A stretch of DNA of 15,198 nt from Nitrospirota bacterium (GTDB lineage Bacteria; Nitrospirota_A; Leptospirillia; Leptospirillales; Leptospirillaceae), in NCBI GenBank assembly GCA_027415455.1, contig DAIBSV010000029.1, forward strand, positions 1-15,198. Reading direction: 5' to 3'. The translations under genes and the position numbers were made by a program. Under the pieces are notes generated by a model. It saw nothing but the letters and a program-made list of their open reading frames with translations, was not told the DNA's origin and searched no databases. Position 1 is the stretch's first letter; each line of letters opens with the position of its first letter. Below, in pieces: positions 1 to 5,684 of this stretch.

Positions 1-22
1 GCATGTTCTTCTCCTTTTTTTT
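1..22 (-). CDS. Ribosome binding site and ATG of the next gene, cut by the window edge
   Basis: About 50 bp after the hesA stop, the minus strand shows a run of eight A, GGAG (14-11), a 6-nt spacer and ATG at 4-2. This is as good as any translation start in the window, so a further gene of the same unit probably begins here. Only its start codon is visible, so nothing can be said of its product. The G+C-rich stretch at 30-70 has short GGCC palindromes but no convincing terminator. Confidence 0.55.
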
Positions 23-70
23 GAGGAACCGATTCTTAGGGCCGACTGGGCCGGCCGGGCTTCCGGGTTC

Positions 71-805
71 CTACCCCTCCCGACAGGCCGTACAACTTCG
101 GGATTTCTTCACGCGAAAGGAACGGGTCGAGAGATCCATCCCCTCGAACACCGTCATCCGGTTCTCCACCTCCCTGCCGTATCCGGACAGGATGCGGAGG
201 GCCAGGACCGCCGCCATGGCCCCCACCGCCCCCGAGATCGCCCCCAGAACGGGAAAGCCCAGGGGGTCCCACGCCGGGTCCCCCTCGGGAAAGAGGCACT
301 CGAGACAGGGACCCGTGCCGGGTCCAAGAGGAACCACCATCCCTTCCATCCCGTTCATCGCGGCAAAAATGAGAGGTTTTTCCGCCTTTCGCGCCATTCT
401 GTTCAGGAGGAAGCGCTCCTCGAAGTTTGTCCGGGCGTCGATCAGGAGGTCGGAGGAGGCCACCAGACTTTCCATCCAGGGCGAGATCCGGGCGTCGATG
501 GCCGTGATCCGGCACCCGGGCACCTGCCGGGAGAGCCGCTCGGAGGCCTGGGCGACGCGGCTTTTTCCAATCCCCGCCCTCTCCATGAGGGTCTGCCGGT
601 TCAGGTCGGGAAGCTCGAGGTCTCCCGCATGGACCAGAACGAGGTTTCCGACCCCTCCCATCGCGAGATACTGGGCCACGACGCCCCCGACCCCCCCGAT
701 CCCGGCCAGGAAGACCTGGCTCCTGGCCAGGCGCGCCTGGTTTTCGTCCGTCCACCCCGGGAGAGTCGACTGGCGCTCCAGAAGATGTCCGCCCACGCCC
801 GTCAC
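71..805 (-). CDS. hesA: HesA/MoeB/ThiF-family adenylyltransferase-like protein
   Basis: The 244-residue product is an E1-like ThiF/MoeB/HesA protein. It begins LLERQSTLPGW (8-18), has the nucleotide-binding GIGGVGG at 35-41 and PDLNRQTL at 66-73, K81 in GIGKSRV, NFEERFLLN at 127-135, and two CxxC pairs, C167/C170 and C238/C241, that would hold the structural zinc. In MoeB the segment before NFxxR reads DCTDN, whose second Asp is essential; here it is DARTN, so that Asp is T126. HesA genes are common in nif clusters and are thought to help molybdenum or Fe-S metabolism. The start is GTG at 805, overlapping the nifV stop; a second GTG at 799 is possible. MoeB is the alternative; context favours HesA. 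Confidence 0.85.
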   Translation of the reverse strand: MTGVGGHLLERQSTLPGWTDENQARLARSQVFLAGIGGVGGVVAQYLAMGGVGNLVLVHAGDLELPDLNRQTLMERAGIGKSRVAQASERLSRQVPGCRITAIDARISPWMESLVASSDLLIDARTNFEERFLLNRMARKAEKPLIFAAMNGMEGMVVPLGPGTGPCLECLFPEGDPAWDPLGFPVLGAISGAVGAMAAVLALRILSGYGREVENRMTVFEGMDLSTRSFRVKKSRSCTACREG

Positions 806-1983
806 GTTCCCTGGCGCGCGGGCGAACCGCCCTGTCCGGCCTCGATGATCGCCATGAAATGGGAGAGGATGGTCTGGGCGGGCACGATCCCCTTCAGACG
901 CCATCCTTCCTCCCGGACAATGGGAACCAGACGATCCAGAATCTCCGGCGGCGGACGGTATCCCATGCGCTCGAGCACGTTCCGGATGCCCGCCCGTCCG
1001 GTCTGGTGGGTCACGATGATTTTCCGCTTCGACCCGACCTGATCGGGAGAAAAGAGCTCGTAGTTCGCCGGCTCCTTGATGACCCCGTCCACGTGGATCC
1101 CCGACGAATGGTGGAAGATCCGGGAACCCACGACGGGCCGGTAGGGGGACAGGGTCCGCCCGATGGCGGTATAGAGCCATCGGGAGATGTGGGCGAGCCC
1201 CGGAAGATCGATCCCGGTCTCCGCCTCCTCGGGGCCCGAGAAGGCGAGGGCGAAGGCCACCTCCTCCATCACGGCGTTTCCCGCGCGCTCTCCGACCCCG
1301 GTCACCGTCGTGGAGAGGAACCGGGCTCCCGCGTGAAAGGCCGCCACCGTGTTGGCCGTCGCCATTCCCAGGTCGTTGTGGCAGTGGACCTCCACCGGGA
1401 CCCCCCATCGGGAGACCTGCCCGATCCGCTCCGCGATCTCCAGGGGATGGTGGCGGCCGACGGTGTCGCAGTACCGGACGCGGATTCCCCCGGACTCCCG
1501 GACCGCCCCCACGAAGTCCTCGAGAAACCCCATGTCGGCCCGCGAGGCATCTTCGAGGCCGACGGAGACGCGGACGCCTTCCGACGACAGCCGCCGAATC
1601 GACCGCCGGACCCGCTCGAGGGCCTCGATCCGGCTCATACCCCGAACCGAGGCGAGATGGCCTTCCGATGTCGGAAAGGAGAGATGCACCCGGCGAAAGC
1701 CCAGCCGGAGCGCCGCGTCGAAGTCCTCCTCCAGGGGCCGGAGCCAGGGAAAGAGCTCCGCGGGGACGGGAAGGGTCAGGAGAACCCGCAGGTCGGCGAT
1801 TTCATGTTCTCCCAGACAGGGGGTTCCCACCTCGATTTCCCGGACGCCGATCCTTGAGAGCGTCGTGACGATCGCCATCTTGGTGGGCCGATCGAAGAAA
1901 ACACCCGGGGACTGACCACCGTCGCGAAGGGTCGTATCCACGAAGACCGGGCCGACTGCCTGCGTTTTTGTCCCCTCCTCCAT
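802..1983 (-). CDS. nifV: Homocitrate synthase NifV
   Basis: NifV condenses acetyl-CoA and 2-oxoglutarate to homocitrate, the organic ligand of FeMo-co. The 393-residue product is of normal length. The catalytic/metal motif FVDTTLRDGGQSPGV spans 14-28 (R20, D21), the metal-binding HCHNDLGMATANTVAAFHAG begins at H200 with H202, GVGERAGNA lies at 229-237 and HHSSGIHVDG at 291-300; the latter is typical of homocitrate/isopropylmalate synthases. There is no C-terminal leucine-feedback domain, which argues against LeuA. The usual DGEQ is DGGQ here. The ATG at 1983 has AGGGAGG 7 nt upstream; the open frame to 2193 overlaps the DUF683 gene and is not coding. The stop overlaps the next gene by 4 bp (GTGA). 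Confidence 0.95.
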   Translation of the reverse strand: MEEGTKTQAVGPVFVDTTLRDGGQSPGVFFDRPTKMAIVTTLSRIGVREIEVGTPCLGEHEIADLRVLLTLPVPAELFPWLRPLEEDFDAALRLGFRRVHLSFPTSEGHLASVRGMSRIEALERVRRSIRRLSSEGVRVSVGLEDASRADMGFLEDFVGAVRESGGIRVRYCDTVGRHHPLEIAERIGQVSRWGVPVEVHCHNDLGMATANTVAAFHAGARFLSTTVTGVGERAGNAVMEEVAFALAFSGPEEAETGIDLPGLAHISRWLYTAIGRTLSPYRPVVGSRIFHHSSGIHVDGVIKEPANYELFSPDQVGSKRKIIVTHQTGRAGIRNVLERMGYRPPPEILDRLVPIVREEGWRLKGIVPAQTILSHFMAIIEAGQGGSPARQGT

Positions 1984-2032
1984 CCTGCTCCCTCCCTTCA
2001 GGCCTATAGGACCAATGGGCCGTCGCCGCCTT

Positions 2033-2230
2033 TCAGGAGGCGCTGGCCCGTTCGAACGCCTCCTTGGCCTCGGCCCATTCCCGGTGCTTTTCAATGGCCT
2101 TCCGGGAGACCTCCTCGATGCGCTGGTAGGCCCCCGGAAGCTCCTCGGTGAGATCGTGAAGCTCCATCGCCGTTTCCGCCGCCTGTCTGGCAAGCTTCCG
2201 GTAGCGTCCCTCCAGTTCCTTCAGGTCCAT
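2033..2230 (-). CDS. DUF683 / CCE_0567-family nif metalloprotein
   Basis: A 65-residue, all-helical small protein of the DUF683 (PF05082, CCE_0567) family, which forms antiparallel helical hairpins and has been reported to bind metal. The sequence MDLKELEGRYRKLARQAAET is followed by AMELHDLTEELPGAYQRIEE (21-40) with the family's LHDL-E-LP motif around H25-D26, and a second helix, RKAIEKHREWAEAKEAF. The start at 2230 is fixed by a strong AAGGAGG 4 nt upstream. An upstream in-frame ATG at 2332 lacks such support and its extra residues are non-conserved. It sits between the ANTAR gene and nifV in the sigma-54 unit. Its role in nitrogen fixation is not established. Confidence 0.87.
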   Translation of the reverse strand: MDLKELEGRYRKLARQAAETAMELHDLTEELPGAYQRIEEVSRKAIEKHREWAEAKEAFERASAS

Positions 2231-2240
2231 CGATCCTCCT

Positions 2241-2348
2241 TCATGACTTCTCCCGGAACCGGACTTCCGGTCCCGCAATGTCGAAGGCCGGGCTCTCGCC
2301 CGCTCCCTCGATCTCCCCCTTGAGAATGTCAAGGGCCACGTTCTTCAT
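2241..2348 (-). CDS. 35-codon in-frame continuation of the ANTAR gene, or separate small ORF
   Basis: Directly after the ANTAR TAG, in the same frame, comes ATG and 34 more codons ending in TGA at 2243-2241. The first residues, MKNVALDILKGEIEG, align without gap to the end of the ANTAR domain (consensus about KL-r-d-VA-a-al), so this is most simply the severed C-terminus. The rest (SPAFDIAGPEVRFREKS) is not recognised. There is no ribosome binding site of its own, although TAG-ATG adjacency could allow re-initiation. AAGGAGG for the DUF683 gene begins just past its stop. Whether it is translated alone, by readthrough, or not at all cannot be told from sequence. Confidence 0.5.
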   Translation of the reverse strand: MKNVALDILKGEIEGAGESPAFDIAGPEVRFREKS

Positions 2349-2855
2349 CTACAGCCGCCGCTTCATGCTCTCGGCCCGGATTCTCCGGTAGGCCCGATCC
2401 TCGGTCATCCCCTCCTGCTTCACCAGCACCCATTTCGCCCGCTCGATGATCTTGCGCTCGAAGGTCTCGTCTTTGAGCTTCTGGTTTTCCTCGCAGACGG
2501 TGCAGAAGTCCCGGATGTGGAAGACCGCCTCCTTGAGAAGGGAGGCGAAACGCAGGTCGCAAAAAGGCTGAAGCATGACTCCGGTCAGGCAGTCCTTTCC
2601 CTGCGCGTCCCGCCGCTCCATCAGGAGAATGATCGGAATGGGCGGACCGGCCCCGACGCTCTGGACGATCTGGAAAAAGGTCCCGAGAGACTCCCCCCGG
2701 TCGAGGAGGATTCCGTCCACGTCGAGCGATCCCGCCTGGGCCAGAAAGGCCTCCAGGGAGAGGACCGAGACCCGCTCCACGCCCATGGAGGTGAGCTCCC
2801 GAACGATCTCCCCGTGGCGGCTCGTGTCTTTTTGTATCAGTGCGATCGTTCGCAT
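2349..2855 (-). CDS. ANTAR-domain (NasT/AmiR-type) transcription antitermination regulator, shortened by an in-frame TAG
   Basis: ANTAR proteins bind paired hairpins in leader RNA and prevent termination. The 168-residue product has an N-terminal pseudo-receiver (about 1-118) with a possible phospho-acceptor D52 in GILLDRGES; the usual receiver KP is Q96-P97. A coiled linker (CEENQKLKDETFERK, 121-135) leads to the ANTAR helices: IIERAKWVLVKQEGMTEDRA at 136-155, then YRRIRAESMKRRL. The frame stops at TAG (2351-2349) in the middle of the last conserved ANTAR helix, and the same frame continues for 35 codons with a good match to the missing helix. The start is ATG 2855 with GAGAGGGG close upstream, about 25 nt after the predicted sigma-54 start site. 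Upstream ATGs as far as 2951 lie in or before the promoter. Confidence 0.85.
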   Translation of the reverse strand: MRTIALIQKDTSRHGEIVRELTSMGVERVSVLSLEAFLAQAGSLDVDGILLDRGESLGTFFQIVQSVGAGPPIPIILLMERRDAQGKDCLTGVMLQPFCDLRFASLLKEAVFHIRDFCTVCEENQKLKDETFERKIIERAKWVLVKQEGMTEDRAYRRIRAESMKRRL

Positions 2856-2890
2856 CGTCCCCTCTCTTTCCTGACGCTCACGAGTGGACA

Positions 2891-2907
2891 AGCAAATGCG
2901 GTGCCAG
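2891..2907 (-). promoter_or_regulatory. Sigma-54 (RpoN) promoter for the ANTAR-DUF683-nifV-hesA unit
   Basis: On the minus strand the sequence CTGGCACCGCATTTGCT matches the -24/-12 consensus, with GG at 2905-2904 and GC at 2893-2892 separated by exactly 10 bp. Transcription should start near 2880, about 25 nt ahead of the ANTAR ATG at 2855. The surrounding gap is the most A+T-rich stretch in the window. Sigma-54 promoters are the norm for NifA- or NtrC-controlled nif genes, so this unit is likely induced under nitrogen limitation together with the rest. Confidence 0.85.
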
Positions 2908-2937
2908 GAAACAAAAGCAAAATCAAACGAAGACTTG

Positions 2938-2967
2938 CAACAACGCATCATTCAACCAGCGTTGTTG
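2938..2967. repeat. 9-bp inverted repeat upstream of the sigma-54 promoter
   Basis: CAACAACGC (2938-2946) and GCGTTGTTG (2959-2967) are perfect inverted copies with a 12-bp spacer. The dyad centre lies about 72 bp upstream of the start site predicted for the sigma-54 promoter, a place where an enhancer-binding activator could sit. It is not the NifA consensus TGT-N10-ACA. As RNA it could also form a hairpin about 35 nt after the nifI2 stop, but no T-run follows. The assignment as an activator site is inference. Confidence 0.5.
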
Positions 2968-3001
2968 TTCGCGCAAAATTGATTCCGAGAAGACAATAAT
3001 G

Positions 3002-3424
3002 TCAGATAGAGGCCAATCCCCGTTCGCCGGTCCGGATCCGGAGGCTTTCCTCGAGAGGGGAGACGAAAATCTTGCCGTCCCCCATCCAGCCGGTCCGGTT
3101 TGTGCTCATGATCAGGTCGATCACTTCGTCCTTCATGGCCGAAGGAATGACGATCTGGAGCATGCGCTTCGGGATCCAGAAGACCGGACGCGTCAGCGAA
3201 TGGACCAGCGCGAAGGAGGCGGGGGTCAGGTGCCGGGTGATCTTCGAGACCGATTCGTATTCGGCCGGAACCTCCCGGTCGATGTCGGTCATGACGTTGC
3301 CGCCCTGAAGACCCCGCCCGCTGACAGTCGTGATGGTCATTGACCCGAGACCGATGGCCTCGAGGGCGCGCATGGTTGGCGCCACCTTGTCGCGGCGGAT
3401 GATGGCCGTTATTTCGAGAAGCAT
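3002..3424 (-). CDS. nifI2: NifI2, nif-dedicated PII regulatory protein
   Basis: This is the partner of NifI1 in ammonium-dependent inhibition of nitrogenase. The 140-residue product keeps the PII fold: LEITAIIRRDKVAPTMRALE at 3-22, GLGSMTITTVSGRGLQGG at 25-42, a long T-loop region of about 45 residues to IPKRMLQIVIP at 84-94, the B-loop TGWMGDGKIFVSP at 111-123 and RIRTGERG at 129-136. The long T-loop is what distinguishes NifI2 from GlnB. The ATG at 3424 has AAGGGAG upstream. This appears to be the last gene of the long operon; the next 146 bp hold a promoter for the following unit. Confidence 0.88.
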   Translation of the reverse strand: MLLEITAIIRRDKVAPTMRALEAIGLGSMTITTVSGRGLQGGNVMTDIDREVPAEYESVSKITRHLTPASFALVHSLTRPVFWIPKRMLQIVIPSAMKDEVIDLIMSTNRTGWMGDGKIFVSPLEESLRIRTGERGLASI

Positions 3425-3449
3425 CGCATTCTCCCTTCGACGGGGCCGA

Positions 3450-3767
3450 TCACTCGGCCTTTTCCCCGGTCCTGATGGTGTAGACCTCGCTCACAGGAGA
3501 GACGAAGACCTTTCCGTCCCCCTCGTAACCCACATAGGCGGCATTTTTGATGACGTCGATGATCGTCGCCACCTCGTCGTCTTTCGCCACGATCATGAGC
3601 ATGACCTTGGGAAGCTCGTCGTAGTGGATCGGACCGACCTTGATCCCCTTCTGCTTCCCCCGCCCGAAGACATTGGTTTTCGTCATCGCGGGAAAGCCCT
3701 TGGCCTCGAGCGCCAGCACCACGTCGTTTTCCTTTTCCGGCCGCACGATGGCCCGAATCATCTTCAT
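3450..3767 (-). CDS. nifI1: NifI1, nif-dedicated PII regulatory protein
   Basis: NifI1 forms a hetero-oligomer with NifI2 that binds and inhibits dinitrogenase when ammonium is present; 2-oxoglutarate and ATP relieve this. The 105-residue product starts MKMIRAIVRPEKENDVVLAL, has the NifI1-specific block GFPAMTKTNVFGRGKQKGIK at 24-43, a short T-loop ending HYDELPKVMLMIV at 48-60, the nucleotide-binding B-loop GYEGDGKVFVSP at 80-91 and the C-terminal TIRTGEK. The AMTK and GRGKQKGIKVG segments separate it from GlnB and GlnK. The ATG at 3767 has GGGAGG 7 nt upstream. It is followed by nifI2 after 25 bp. In many archaea and anaerobes the pair lies between nifH and nifD; here it lies at the end of the accessory operon. 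Confidence 0.9.
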   Translation of the reverse strand: MKMIRAIVRPEKENDVVLALEAKGFPAMTKTNVFGRGKQKGIKVGPIHYDELPKVMLMIVAKDDEVATIIDVIKNAAYVGYEGDGKVFVSPVSEVYTIRTGEKAE

Positions 3768-3799
3768 GCCCGTCCTCCCTGGTTCGTTGTTGTTCCTCT

Positions 3800-3824
3800 G
3801 GATCCCGTCACCGGAACGGGATCC
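3800..3824 (-). other. Perfect 9-bp hairpin directly after the nifW stop
   Basis: Arms GGATCCCGT and ACGGGATCC (3800-3808 and 3816-3824) pair perfectly around a 7-nt loop. The hairpin begins at the base after the nifW TAG and lies in the 57-bp nifW-nifI1 gap. Reading on the minus strand, no T-run follows (AGAGGAACAACAACG), so it is not a classical terminator. On the plus strand a TTTTT lies 7 nt beyond it, but no plus-strand gene ends here. It could set the relative level of nifI1-nifI2 mRNA by attenuation or by protecting the upstream message (inference). Confidence 0.6.
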
Positions 3825-4157
3825 CTAGCTCTTTTTCCCGATGCCTTCCGGATGGAAGGCAACGTTCACGCCCGAGGGGTTCTGCCGGAAAACCTTGAAG
3901 AGCGCCTCCTCCTGGGCCGTCCGGGTCAGGAAGGTTTCGTAGGCCCGTTCGAGGGCCTTGGCATAGGCTTCCCGCTTGGCTTCCGGCGAGGCTTCCGCCG
4001 GCCATTCCCGCTCGATTTCCTCCCGGAACTCCCCGAATTTCCTCAGAATGTGGAGACGATTCACCGAGACGACCTTCGGGTCGAATTCGACCCCGAAAAA
4101 CCTGAAATAATCTTCCGTGTCGGAAAATTTCTTGAGTTCCGCTTCCCAGTCTTCCAT
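3825..4157 (-). CDS. nifW: Nitrogenase-stabilizing/protective protein NifW
   Basis: NifW binds the MoFe protein and helps its maturation or oxygen protection. The 110-residue product has the family core (PF03206): FSDTEDYFRFFGVEFDPKVV at 11-30 followed directly by SVNRLHILRKFGEF at 31-44, then a helical segment ending EEALFKVFRQNPSGVNVAF at 83-101. The length is typical. The ATG at 4157 follows GGAGGAGGGG. The TAG stop is directly followed by a perfect hairpin before nifI1. Confidence 0.94.
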   Translation of the reverse strand: MEDWEAELKKFSDTEDYFRFFGVEFDPKVVSVNRLHILRKFGEFREEIEREWPAEASPEAKREAYAKALERAYETFLTRTAQEEALFKVFRQNPSGVNVAFHPEGIGKKS

Positions 4158-4179
4158 CTCTCCCCTCCTCCGAAGGCCT

Positions 4180-4491
4180 TCAGGACGCTGCCAGCTCTTC
4201 GTGCGTATAGCATTTTTTTGGACAGACCTTGGCGCAGGACTCGCACCCGATGCACAGTTCAGGATGGACGATGCTCATGACCTTCTTGTCGATCTCGTCC
4301 TCGTTGTCGGCGGTGACGGGAACCACCTCCCCCTCATCGTCGAGTCCCATCAGTTCCAGGATCCCCCGTCCGCACACCTTGAAGCAGCGGCCGCACCCGA
4401 TGCACCTGTCCGCATCGATCGCGCTCACGAACCGGGGGATCCAGATGCCCCCTCCCCGTGTCGGGGCGCTCACACACGTCGACTCCGCCAT
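4180..4491 (-). CDS. fdxB: Nif-specific ferredoxin III (FdxB)
   Basis: The 103-residue protein is a 2[4Fe-4S] ferredoxin of the nif-specific ferredoxin III type. The two cluster motifs are regular: C30xxC33xxC36xxxC40 ([15 protein letters not shown]) and C80xxC83xxC86xxxC90P ([16 protein letters not shown]), separated by a 39-residue acidic linker. The N-terminal [14 protein letters not shown] segment is characteristic of this subfamily. The last cysteine motif has an extra C94. The ATG at 4491 has GGAGG 5 nt upstream, 21 bp after the SIR2-like gene, and the stop is 22 bp ahead of nifW. It probably donates electrons to nitrogenase or its assembly (inference from family). Confidence 0.93.
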   Translation of the reverse strand: MAESTCVSAPTRGGGIWIPRFVSAIDADRCIGCGRCFKVCGRGILELMGLDDEGEVVPVTADNEDEIDKKVMSIVHPELCIGCESCAKVCPKKCYTHEELAAS

Positions 4492-4512
4492 CTGAACCTC
4501 CGTCTTTTTTCT

Positions 4513-5412
4513 CTATCCTTTCCGCAGCCGGGCCAGAAGCTCCGGCAGAAAGACTTCATTGAGTGACACCGGGAGCACCGTGATCTCCTCCCGTTCGAAG
4601 AATATCCGCTCCTTGCCCGTCTGGGTCCCGGCCATGACCGCGAAATGGTTTCTTGCCGAACGTTTCATGATCTGCCGGGCGAAAATGCGCGACGTCTGGT
4701 TGTCGAACCGGCACCCGAGGAAGAGGTAATGGCGGCCCGTCCGATGCTCCTGGACCCATTTGGGAATGGGCGTCTGGATGTCGATCTCGGTGAGAACCTC
4801 CACGAAGTCCGCGTCGGAGAGCAGAAGCTCCGTCCCGGGAATCCGGGTTCCCAGGGGGCGGTAGAGAACCCGGTCCGAAGGAGAGGCCTCCTCCACCGGG
4901 ACCCACCCCTCCTCCGTCCGGCGGTCGAGGCGGTACCATCGGTCCCGGTATTCGGCCCGGCTCACCCCGCTGATCTGGATACCGCCCGGCTCCACCAAAA
5001 ACTCAGAGGAGGCCGACCCGTACCAGGCATCGACCACAAGACCGAGGGGATGCTCCTTCAGAATCCGGTGCACGGGAGCGGGCGGAGTCCCGGGCCGGAA
5101 GATCTCTTCCGCCAGGGCCAGAAGGGTTTTCCGGTGCTTGTGGGATTCGATGTACTGGGCGATCTCGTGCACCTTCCCCCTGAGTCGTCCGGGAACGGAG
5201 ACGCGTTCGGCCAGAACGGCCGCCAGCGCCCCCTCGGTGACCGGATAGCCGGGAGGCTCCGGGTAGAGGTCGGGCCCCAGGTAGACCACCAGCCGATCCT
5301 CCCTCCACAGGGAGGCGATCCGGTCCAGGGCCTCCTCGAGAAAGGCCCCGGAACTTCCGTGAAACACGGCCCCGTCTTCCTTCAAAACCCCTTCGATCGC
5401 CATCTCCCTCAC
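4513..5412 (-). CDS. SIR2-like domain protein (SIR2_2 type), catalytic residues missing
   Basis: The 299-residue protein follows the layout of SIR2-like domains (PF13289): LVVYLGPDLY at 41-50 in place of the NAD-binding LxGAGxS, a helical GALAAVLAERV, VHRILKEHPLGLVVDAWYGS at 114-133 in place of the TTNYD segment, VLYRPLGTRIPGTELLLSD at 182-200 in place of the KLHG segment, and the well-kept YLFLGCRFDNQTSRIFARQI at 229-248. The catalytic Asn/Asp of TTNYD and the catalytic His of LHG are absent (W130, G132, L187), so NAD hydrolysis or deacylation is unlikely. The start is GTG at 5412, overlapping the previous stop by 4 bp; an in-frame ATG follows at 5403. Its role beside nifT and fdxB is unknown. 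Confidence 0.75.
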   Translation of the reverse strand: MREMAIEGVLKEDGAVFHGSSGAFLEEALDRIASLWREDRLVVYLGPDLYPEPPGYPVTEGALAAVLAERVSVPGRLRGKVHEIAQYIESHKHRKTLLALAEEIFRPGTPPAPVHRILKEHPLGLVVDAWYGSASSEFLVEPGGIQISGVSRAEYRDRWYRLDRRTEEGWVPVEEASPSDRVLYRPLGTRIPGTELLLSDADFVEVLTEIDIQTPIPKWVQEHRTGRHYLFLGCRFDNQTSRIFARQIMKRSARNHFAVMAGTQTGKERIFFEREEITVLPVSLNEVFLPELLARLRKG

Positions 5413-5684
5413 TCCCGGACCGCGAGGAGAATCCCCCCCGCCATCCTGACATCGGACACCACCGAGACGCAGTGGTCGTTGGTATTGATGAAGTGGACCG
5501 CCACCGTTCCCGCCATCCGGGCGGGCGTCTCGGCCACGTCGGAGGCCGGTGCCGCCACGAAGACCACTCCGGGAAAACGCTCCCGCAGAAGCCGCAGCGT
5601 TCCGCGTCCCAGCCCCTGCCAGTTCTTTTCGACGATGTCGCTCACGACATCGACCACCGCATCCTCCATCGCGTCCTCCCTCAT
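5409..5684 (-). CDS. DUF6129-like small nif cluster protein
   Basis: A 91-residue soluble protein of unknown function. An N-terminal helix (DAVVDVVSDIVEKN) and a basic helix (LRLLRERFPGV at 30-40) precede the strands VVFVAA at 40-45 and VAVHFIN at 61-67, then NDHCVSVVSD at 69-78 with a conserved-looking DHC and a GGILLAV C-terminal strand. This pattern resembles the DUF6129 family, small proteins I associate with nif clusters; I give that name with moderate confidence. The ATG at 5684 overlaps the nifT stop by 4 bp, but an ATG at 5669 has GGGAGG 5 nt upstream and may be the true start. Its stop overlaps the GTG of the SIR2-like gene by 4 bp. Confidence 0.7.
   Translation of the reverse strand: MREDAMEDAVVDVVSDIVEKNWQGLGRGTLRLLRERFPGVVFVAAPASDVAETPARMAGTVAVHFINTNDHCVSVVSDVRMAGGILLAVRE

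Noticed and set aside
859..1857. 332-codon plus-strand open frame inside nifV
   Set aside because: It is antisense to nifV; its composition (Arg, Gly, Asp, Pro-rich) is typical of a shadow frame in G+C-rich DNA.
2241..2855. Recoding of TAG to an amino acid in this organism
   Set aside because: TAG terminates DUF269, nifB, the iscA-type gene, the 70-residue ORF, the SIR2-like gene, nifW and hesA at family-normal lengths, so it functions as a stop here.
2938..2967. The 9-bp inverted repeat as an intrinsic terminator of the long operon
   Set aside because: The loop is 12 nt and no T-run follows the stem on the minus strand; a regulatory dyad is at least as likely.
3330..4280. 316-codon plus-strand open frame across nifI1 and nifW
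   Set aside because: It is antisense to two clear family members, rich in Arg/Pro/Asp, and has no convincing ribosome binding site or domain.
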